A stretch of 64,000 bases of DNA from Alopecurus myosuroides (taxonomy: Eukaryota; Streptophyta; Magnoliopsida; Poales; Poaceae). Below the pieces are notes generated by a model, which saw nothing but the letters and a program-made list of their open reading frames with translations, was not told where the DNA came from and did no database searches. Shown here piece by piece: positions 56,401-64,000 of the stretch (positions within the stretch are counted from its first letter, which is position 1; the number at the start of each line of letters is the position of its first letter). The DNA is taken from NCBI GenBank assembly GCA_028641055.1, contig CM054059.1, positions 107,148,263 through 107,212,262 of the forward strand, read 5' to 3'. Both the position numbers and the translations under genes were made by a program.

Positions 56401-59400
56401 AGCATTAAGAGGTCACAATGCCTCTGGTCACACTTGCTAAAAATTAACAAAAACTAGACTAGCATCTAGTGTATTAACAAAACTAGCAGGAAATAATAGG
56501 ATGCAAAAGTAAGCAAGGTAATGCTACTCATGCTATTGTTTTCACACAAGTGAAAACTCTAGGGATCAAGTAATCATAAGAATATAACCAAAATGCTACT
56601 GGTCCTATGAATACAACACAAAAATATGTGGCTACACAACCACAAATGTTTATGTCAAAAATTCCACACATGAGGGAATTTTTCCATAACATTCTCATAG
56701 TCATGACAAAGCTACTCATGCTTTTCTACCAATTTAAATGCAAGCTAGCAGAGGTGATAACAACACAATATAAGTACCAACATGGTACTGGATTCAATCA
56801 AAAATCCAAGTGCTTGCACATCAATAAATCACTCAAAAATTCTATGCAAGTATTAACTAGATAATAAAACATATGATATTAATATAAATCCTATTTCTTC
56901 TCCACTCAAGTCCACACAATCTAACATGCTAAAATAGCTAAGTAACACTTGGAAAACAAGTTCACACAACTTGTACATACTAGAAAACAATATTGCAACA
57001 CAAAAATATATTCACACAATTTAATTTCCCAAAATGCCAAAATGACAGAAACATGCCAATCAAAGATCTGTCCACCAAATTTTCTATGATTCTCTAAAAA
57101 TTAAACCCAGCTAGGTTTGGATATCCCTAAACATATACAAGACCATACAATTGAGTTTGCATCAAAATTCATCTTTAATAATCTTATAAAAATCACCAAA
57201 GTTCTCTCTGGTGTTTTACCAAATTGCATGCCGTTTCAAAAATACAACGAATTTGGAAACAAGGCTAATTGCTCCTGTTAGGAAATTTCAAGTTCTTTCC
57301 AATGCAATTGGATACACCTCATTTGGAGTTGTGAAATTAAAATGGTGCTCATTTTCGTGTTTCTGGTACCTGTTGCCAAAATATTTTTAATTTCTAAACT
57401 ATTCATCCAAATGTAGATCTACAAGTTGGGGTGGTTTAGATTTTGTTTGGTTACCACTTTGAATTTTATTTTGGTCAAATTCATCTTTTAGATAGGTTTT
57501 TATGGCCAAAATTAAACAGGTACATTCTATGGAAAAATAAATGAAAAAAGTTAACTTGACACGGGCCAGATCTAGCAACTGGGCCGGCCAGGACATTTCG
57601 CACCGCAGCGGGATCTAGCCTCTGCCGCTGACTCGCGGGCCAGCCGGCCACGCGGGCAGATCCGGCCCCACTGGCAGGTTTGACTCCCTGCGCGGGGTCA
57701 ATGGCTTGCTGACGTCGGCGTGACGCCACCGCCGGCGGGAAACGTCTCCGGGGAGCCAAATACGGGCGGTACAGAGCCTTGTTTCGCGAACCAAATGCAC
57801 CTACTCGTTGCTCTAGACGCGGGCTACCAAAAGCGCATGGTCTCGTTTCCGGGGCGCAACCGGAGAGTGGCCGGCGACGAACGGCGCACGGCGGCCGGAC
57901 GGTGAGCGCGGCACGGAAAGAAATAAGGGGAGAGGGAGAGGGGAAAAACGACGGCGGGGGTCGCCTGCTCACCCTGGACGCGCGGAGATGCTCGGAGAAG
58001 GAGGAGGAGGCTCAGGGCGGCGGGAATTTGTCGCCGGAGTCCGCCGGACCCGCAGCAAGGAAATGGATGGCGCGGCCACCTCGAGCCCTTCCGGCTCGAT
58101 TCCTCTGGCACCGAGCACCAGCATGACGAGGCGGAGACGAAGGCGCCAACGGCGGCCGACGGCGAGCTCTGCAACTGCCGAATCGCCGGCGACCACTTAG
58201 CCTAGGGTTCGGTTTTGAGCTTTTCCAGAGAGAGAGAGAGGAAAAACTTGAGGGGGGAGAGAGAGGGAGCTTGAGGGGGACAAGAGCACATGGGGGGCCT
58301 CTTATCCTCGAGGAAAGCTTCTAATCGAAGGCAATGGCTAGGGTTACTGCATCTACAGAGGGCTAGAGGAAGAAGATGACTCAGCTTGCAAAAGGGTCCC
58401 TGGCAATTTACAAATAGGTCCCTGTCCTCGCCGAAAAAGGCTGTTTTCACCAAGCAAACAAAGTCAAAATTTAAATTCCTTTTGCCCAAAATTCTAATTA
58501 GTTGAGATGCACAACATATGTGAAAATTGGCTCAATTGGAGAAACTTGATAATTCAAAGTTGTTCAAATTTGAATTCTTACATAAATGGACATTGAATTT
58601 ATTAACCTACTTAGGAGCTTCCAAAAATGATAATTTTTGGCACACATTCCTTATTAGATGTGTTACTTACGTGGTAGAAAATTCAAGTGATTGTGAGTTA
58701 CTTCACAGAACAAACTTGTTCAAATTTCTAAAAGGTGCTGTCTAGAAAACAGTGGTTTTTGGCAACTTAAATTATTCGAAAACTTGTGCCCTTTTGGTTT
58801 TCATCCTTATTTATGATATAGAGCATGTGGTATTTATTTCATGGAATTTGGAACAAGTTTGTAGAACAAACTTGTTCAAAATTCCAAATGTTGCTATGGA
58901 GAAAAATCATGTTTTCAGGGCTTTAATGGATTCAACTTTTGGTCTCCTCTTGTGTGTGTTCCTTATTTGATATAAGGAAGAAATGGTATTAATTTTAGCT
59001 CATTTTAAGAAAGTTTCCAATAGTAACTTGTTTTAGTTTTCTGTTTCTAGAAATATTGGAAATTCTATTTAATAAAGCACTTGGCTTTTCTTTAACAATG
59101 CTTTGCCAAAATATTTATGTGACTAGAGATAGCAAGTCAATGCTCTCCAATACTTTTGTTTTTAAGCTTTCAAGGTTGGAAAAACATTTGATAAGATTTT
59201 GGTGAAGCATTTGAGAATGCCTCTTTTTCTGATAATCTTTTAGGGAAATTTATTTAGTGTTTCCTCTTTCTTAATTTAGGCCTTGGAATCATATTCAACA
59301 AGTATGGGATTCATAAGATGTTTTTGAAAAACTCTTTGATCAACATTTACTTTAGAAAATATTGTCAAGGTCATTGGAACAATATATTGAATATTTTTAG

Positions 59401-59565
59401 TTTACTGCTTTGCTATCTTTTTAAGTTTGCTTTCCATTTCTTAGCCATGTAAGTTTATATAATTAGTTTGTTTAGTTGCACTCAAACAAACATAACCAAA
59501 ATTTAATTGTCAAGCAATTAGCAAAACAACTGTGTTATCAGGTATTCCAAAATTGGGATGTGACA
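53497..59565 (-). repeat. 5' LTR of the LARD-like element
   Basis: Same ends as the 3' LTR. The GC-rich block lies at about 57570-58230, with (GA)n/CT-rich leader at 58230-58275. In the first 700 bases I counted about eight differences from the other LTR, mostly transitions and single-base changes, so the copies are similar but clearly older than the Copia LTRs. Confidence 0.9.
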
Positions 59566-59570
59566 CCAAC

Positions 59571-62500
59571 GCAATCACCGTCCAAATCTCCCTGTCTGTC
59601 GTCCCCCCCACGGTCCTTGATGGGAGCCGGTCTGCCAGCTTGGTATCATGGTCCGGAATCCACGGGATCAAGTCCCAAAGCGTGAGAAAGGTTGCCCAGA
59701 CCTCCCTCGCCACTACACACCCAAGCAGCAGATGATTGATACTCTCGTCGTGCTGATCGCACAGGGGGCATGCCGGTGGTCTAGGAAGACCCCTCCGACC
59801 AAGGCGGTCACCGGTCCATCAGCGGTCTCGGACCGCCAACCAAAGGAAGAACTTGCACTTGGCCGGTGCCCTAGATTTCCAGATCAGCGAGGCGCCTCCC
59901 ATGGCGGTCTGACCCGCGAAAAGTGCCAAATAGGCGGAGCGTGCCGAGTACAACCCCCCCGCTTCACAGACCCATATGAAAGAGTCTTGGGCACCGTACA
60001 CTACCTCGACCGTATCCAACAGTGCTGCCAAGTCGAGCAGCTCTCTCAAGGCCACAACTCCCAAGTCCGGAGACACGTCCACAAGCCAACCGCCCAGATG
60101 CCCCTCCCGGACCCGCCTAGTTTTTATGGCCCGTCTCGAGACTTTCGCAACCAGGTTCGGGGCAAAATCCTTTATGCGGCCCCTCGAAAGCCACCTGTCG
60201 GACCAGAAGAAGGTGGTCGCACCATCCCCGAGGGAGGAGACGGTGGCAGCTTCGAAGAGATGAAGCACCTCTGCCGGTACTTGGATGTTTAACTCGTTCC
60301 ACGGCCTGGAATCATCGACTCGCTTCAGCCATAGCCATCTGGCCCGCAAAGCCATGTTCATGAGCTTGAGGTTGGGTATGCCCAGCCCCCCAAGCTCCCT
60401 AGGCATGCAGACTTTGTCCCACGCCACGAGGCAGTGCCCCCCTTGGACCTCTCTTCTCCCTTTCCACAAGAAGCCCCTGAGGATCTTCTCCAACGCCTTG
60501 AGGGTCTTTGCCGGAATGTCCAAAGACATCATCGCGAAAGCTGGAATCGCTGAAAGCGTGGTTTTAACCAGCTCAAGCCGCCCCCCGCGGTTCAACAGTC
60601 CAGCAGACCATCCCGGAAGGCGCCCAGCCACATTATCAACCAGGTACTGCAGCTGGGCCGCAGTTGGTTTCCGCAAGGAAAGCAGCAGGCCCAAATATCG
60701 CGATGGAAAGGTCTGGATTGGGAAGTGGATCTCACGGGCAACCAGCTCTTCCACGCCAGCTTCACAACGGATGAGGTGCGCGACACACTTGCTCAGGTTG
60801 ATCTTTAAACCCGAGGCCACCCCGAAGTCCTTGAATAGGGAGGCAAGCGTTCTGAGGTCCGACTCTAATGGCTTGACGAAAGCGACCACGTCATCAGCAT
60901 ACATGGAGGTTTGGCAACGCAGCCTAGATGCTGCAAGGGAGGTTAAGAGCCCCAACTCCTCCGCCTTCAGGATTAGGAAGTGCAGGACTTCCATGACAAG
61001 AATGAAAAGCTGAGGGGAGAGCGGGTCTCCTTGCCTGAGCCCCCTTCTGATCGAGATCCGGCGCCCGGGGGTTCCGTTAAGAAGCACCTACGTGGACGCA
61101 GTGGATAAGAGTGCGCATATCCAAGAGATTATGCGGACACCGAAGCCGAGTTTTCTCAACACCTCGACGAGGAAGGGCCAGTCCACCGTGTCAAAGGCCT
61201 TCGTGATGTCAAGCTTTAGGAGCACCGCGGGCGTCCGCGAGCTGTGCAACTTCCTTGTTGTATTCTGGACCACCATAAAGTTGTCGTGGAGGCAGCGTCT
61301 TTGGATTAACGCGCTTTGATGCGATCCCACGAGGCTAGGGATGGACGGCCCCAATCTTCGGGAAAGCACCTTCGCGAACAGCTTGGCTACCCCATGGATA
61401 AGGCTTATAGGTCGATAGTCCTGGATCTCCTCTGCCCCAGGCCTCTTGGGTAGAAGGGTCACGAGCGCCCCGTTCACCGCACCCAATCCACGCGAGTCAA
61501 GTCTCGCCAGCGAGCTGAATGCAGCCATGATGTCCTCTTTGATGATTAACCAACACGAAATAAAGAATCGGTTGGTGAAACCATCCGCCTCGGGGCATTT
61601 TTCTGTCGGCATCTCCTTAATCACCCGCCACACCTCGTCGACCGAGAAATCCGCCTCAAGGTGCTGAAGATCCATGGTTGGAAAATTTAGGAAGTCCAGG
61701 TCCAGAGAGTAGTTCCTGTCCGGGTCCGTGCCCAACAAGTCCTCAAAGAAGTCGTCCACGGCCTCAGCCTTGCCTGCATGCTTAGTGATCCTAGAACCCT
61801 CCACCAATAGGTGGTCTACGAAGTTTTTCCTCCTCCGATGACTCGCATGCGAGTGGAAGAAACGTGTGCAAGAATCGCCTTCACGGAGCCACAAGATCCT
61901 GGACCTCTGCCTAGCAATAGTTCTCTCCAAAGAAGCGAGCCCGAGCAACTTCTTCTTAAGAAACTTGCGGAGTCCGTGCTCCTCTACCGAGAACTGCCTA
62001 GTCTCCATAGCCACATCCAACCGGAGGATGACCTCCTTGGCCACTAGGATCTGAATCTTGACATTTGCAATGAATTTCGAGCTCCATCACGAGAGATGCG
62101 ACGCAGTGGCATGGATCTTGCGATCTAGCCTTTTGAAGGGGTTTGGCTCCGGCCCGACGGTATCCCACGCGGTTTGCACCACTTGGTGGAATCCCTCAAC
62201 CTTCGTCCAGAAGGCCTGAAAATGGAATCTACGCCCAAAGTGCAAATGAGGGGCCAGACGAAGCACAAGTGGGCAGTGATCCGAAGGCCCAGAGGTTAAC
62301 GCCGAGAGGAAGGCGTCCGGGAAGAGATCCTCCCAATCCACTGTGGAAACCACCCGGTCGAGACGCACCAGGGTGGGATTTTGCCGCTCATTTGACCAGG
62401 TGAAGCGTCGCCCATTCAGATAGATGTCCTTCAGTTCCAACCTAGTCAGGGTCCGCCTGAAACGCCCCATCATCCCACGGTGCAAGGCACCCTGATTCTT

Positions 62501-62960
62501 GTCCTCTGGGCTAGAGATAAGGTTAAAATCGCCAGCAACCATCCACGGACCTGCATGCAAGTCTCTAATGTCTTGCAGCTCCTGGAGAAACGCTCTCTTG
62601 TCATGCTCTCCCTGAGGTCCGTAGACCCCAGTGAACCACCAACTGCGCCCATCTCCTAGCGATATGCGCGCTGTAATGGCGTTAGTGGAAAGGTGCGGGT
62701 TGGAGACCGAGACCTTTGCGGATTGCCAAGCCAAGAGGATCCCACCTCTAGTGCCATCCGCCGGGAGGTAGAAAAAATCGTCAAACGCCGCACCTAGGCA
62801 ATCCCTCAACACACGATCAGAGATGATCGTCATCTTGGTCTCCTAAATACAAACCACCGCAGCATCAACTGGTGCCAACACCTGGTACACTGCTGCCCGA
62901 TGAGCGGAAGAATTTAGGGCGCGGCCGTTCCAAATCGCAAAAGAAATATCTGGATCCATT
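59571..62960 (-). pseudogene. LINE ORF2: endonuclease, reverse transcriptase, zf-RVT
   Basis: On the minus strand from an ATG near 62960. The endonuclease includes VAGDFNLI, then TWSNERQNP and SDHCPLVL (about 62500-62270). RT follows: LPKRPGAEEIQDYRPISLI, LKLDITKAFDTVDW (about 61220), RGLRQGDPLSPQLF, then MYADD (about 60900). zf-RVT: CPLC...H..C (about 59750). ORF2 nicks the target and primes cDNA synthesis. In-frame stops lie at 62843-62845 (TAG, where the family has Gln in LQETK), 62087-62089, 61088-61090 and 59819-59821; the frame is otherwise unbroken. It continues at 43784 beyond the LARD. Confidence 0.88.
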
Positions 62961-63014
62961 ACAACACCGAGCGTTTGCAGACGGAAACAAGAAACAACTG
63001 GCTCAAAAGATGTC

Positions 63015-64000
63015 CTAGACGACACAATCCACTGGACCGTCCTCCATCAATGGCAGGGGTTCAGGCTGCCAACCGAAAAGGCCCACGATCGCGCCGATCT
63101 GCACCTGAGGCAGAGGCTGCTTGAACAACTCAAGGTAAGCTGCAAGGGCCTCGTCTCCAATCACCTCGCCCTCATAGGCGATGCCCAACCTCGTTATGAG
63201 CGCCCGCTGCTGCCGACGAATAGGTGTCCCCTCGGCGAAGCGCCCGTGCTGCCTACTGCTCCTCCGAACTGGTCCAGAGTAGATATGCTTGTTGCGGCGC
63301 CTCTTGGCGGGCCGATAGAGGGCGGGAGACACCACTACCTGATAAGCTTGACGAAGCTCACAGAGGTCCGCCGCCTGAGCTCCCTGTACGCGTCCCAAGC
63401 CGGTTAACGGGGATTGGCGAGGGACAATCGCCAATTCGGACCCCACGGGCTCCACGGCCTCAGGCCCATCAAGCTCCTCCGCCCGGCTCACTCCCTTGGG
63501 CCCACCCAGGACCCCCTGGAAGGAGGGGAAATGCAGACGACGAAGGTGTCAAGAATAGAGACAGGTGAACCCACCGGAGAATCGGGCTCAAAGCCAAACT
63601 CCTGATCGGACAGAGATGTGTCGCACCTGATTGGGGACAAGAGGCCAACAGATGAAAGCAGGCAGTCTTGAGACATACACCTGCCCCTGCCACCTGCAGC
63701 AGCACAAGTTTGAAATTAAGCCTCCCTAGACACAAACGAGCACGCGTCCCTGCGGTCTCTACTCATTGTCTTATCTAGTGCAGGAGACTTTCCACGTGTA
63801 GCAGCCGGGTAGGGGAGAGAGGCTTCGAGCAACATCGGGTCTGCCTCGTACAGTCCACCTCTGGCCCACCTCCGTGGCTCTTCCGTGCAGCAGGCAGCGC
63901 CAGCACGCACACTTTGAACGTCAGCCCCTGGTAGCAGGTCCAGTCGGGTCCCACCGCGGTCAAAAGGTGGCCCGGCCAAAGCAGAGTCGGCCCCTCCACG
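63015..64000 (-). pseudogene. LINE ORF1, C-terminal part, degenerate and cut by the window end
   Basis: The last open stretch (63491-63015, 158 residues) ends just before ORF2. It has a basic KRRRNKHIYSG patch and RRSSRQHGRF, as in the Pro/Arg-rich end of plant LINE ORF1. Upstream the frame shifts; pieces such as RDRRDACSFVSREA (about 63720-63770, minus) look like ORF1 but do not join in one frame. ORF1 would be a nucleic-acid-binding chaperone. The start is outside the window. The call rests mainly on position. Confidence 0.55.

Larger units (their letters stand above)
43785..59565 (-). mobile_element. Giant non-coding LTR element (LARD-like), about 15.8 kb, TSD CCAAC
   Basis: Two direct LTRs of 6082 bp (43785-49866) and 6069 bp (53497-59565) flank 3.6 kb of internal DNA. 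CCAAC is duplicated at 43780-43784 and 59566-59570. Orientation is minus: the Met-tRNA primer site is next to the right LTR (53479-53492) and the polypurine tract next to the left LTR (49867-49880). No gag or pol motif is present, so it needs a helper. The size and layout match LARDs described from barley and relatives (LTRs about 4.5 kb, internal domain about 3.5 kb), with even longer LTRs. The family name is unknown. Confidence 0.92.
43490..64000 (-). mobile_element. L1-type LINE, 3' end at left, 5' end beyond the window, split by a LARD
   Basis: On the minus strand the order is ORF1 remnant, ORF2 endonuclease, reverse transcriptase and zf-RVT domain, C-terminal segment, short 3' UTR and an A8 tail (T8 at 43490-43497). 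Its own visible length without the LARD is about 4.7 kb. Target-primed insertion of L1 type explains the poly(A) end; the matching target duplication would be beyond 64000. ORF2 has four in-frame stops and no frame shift that I can find. Confidence 0.88.

Noticed and set aside
63224..63568. 114-codon plus-strand ORF near the right end
   Set aside because: It is opposite the LINE ORF1 remnant and is Pro/Arg-rich without a domain.

Overview
The window is a gene-poor stretch of a large grass genome, probably Pooideae (wheat, barley, oat or ryegrass relatives). I infer this from the repeat types: a long LTR opening TGATACGTCGCAAA, CACTA ends with CCGGCG sub-terminal repeats, and Helitrons ending with a CGTTGCAACGCACGGGC hairpin. 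I see no intact host gene and no tRNA or rRNA gene. Almost every base belongs to a transposable element, many nested inside one another, and most boundaries can be placed to the base from target-site duplications (TSDs).

Left third (1-33663). Positions 1-12811 are the 3' part of a Ty3/gypsy element of the Tat lineage. It has a frame-broken pol with two RNase H domains and an integrase, a long multi-exon gene on the opposite strand, and a 3' LTR. A 3.5 kb solo LTR (TSD CGCAT) sits inside the integrase tail. A CACTA right end follows (to 13537). Next is a 19.8 kb Athila-type gypsy element (13842-33658) with gag and protease remnants but no reverse transcriptase. Its left LTR carries a 4.5 kb solo LTR, its right LTR a 1.0 kb solo LTR, and its gag a Helitron (20926-27041). 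That Helitron holds a second Helitron carrying CHMP1 and PPR gene fragments, and a PIF/Harbinger element with one open reading frame.

Middle (33664-43489). A decayed hAT transposase and AACCGAA-rich hAT-like terminal DNA are followed by the only element that looks potentially active. This is a Copia element (36955-42386) with 155 bp LTRs that differ at one base, a Met-tRNA primer site, a repeat-rich leader and an uninterrupted 1618-residue polyprotein.

Right third (43490-64000). An L1-type LINE lies on the minus strand with its 3' end at left, and runs out of the window at right. Its ORF2 is split near its C-terminus by a 15.8 kb non-coding LTR element (43785-59565, minus strand, TSD CCAAC) with LTRs of about 6.07-6.08 kb. 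That element fits the LARD description (large retrotransposon derivative). The LINE reading frame resumes exactly on the far side.

These parts are not one functional system; they are layers of insertion. The most interesting items are the spliced antisense gene of the Tat element, the LARD and its internal LTR-like segments, the gene-capturing Helitron inside a Helitron, and the young Copia element.
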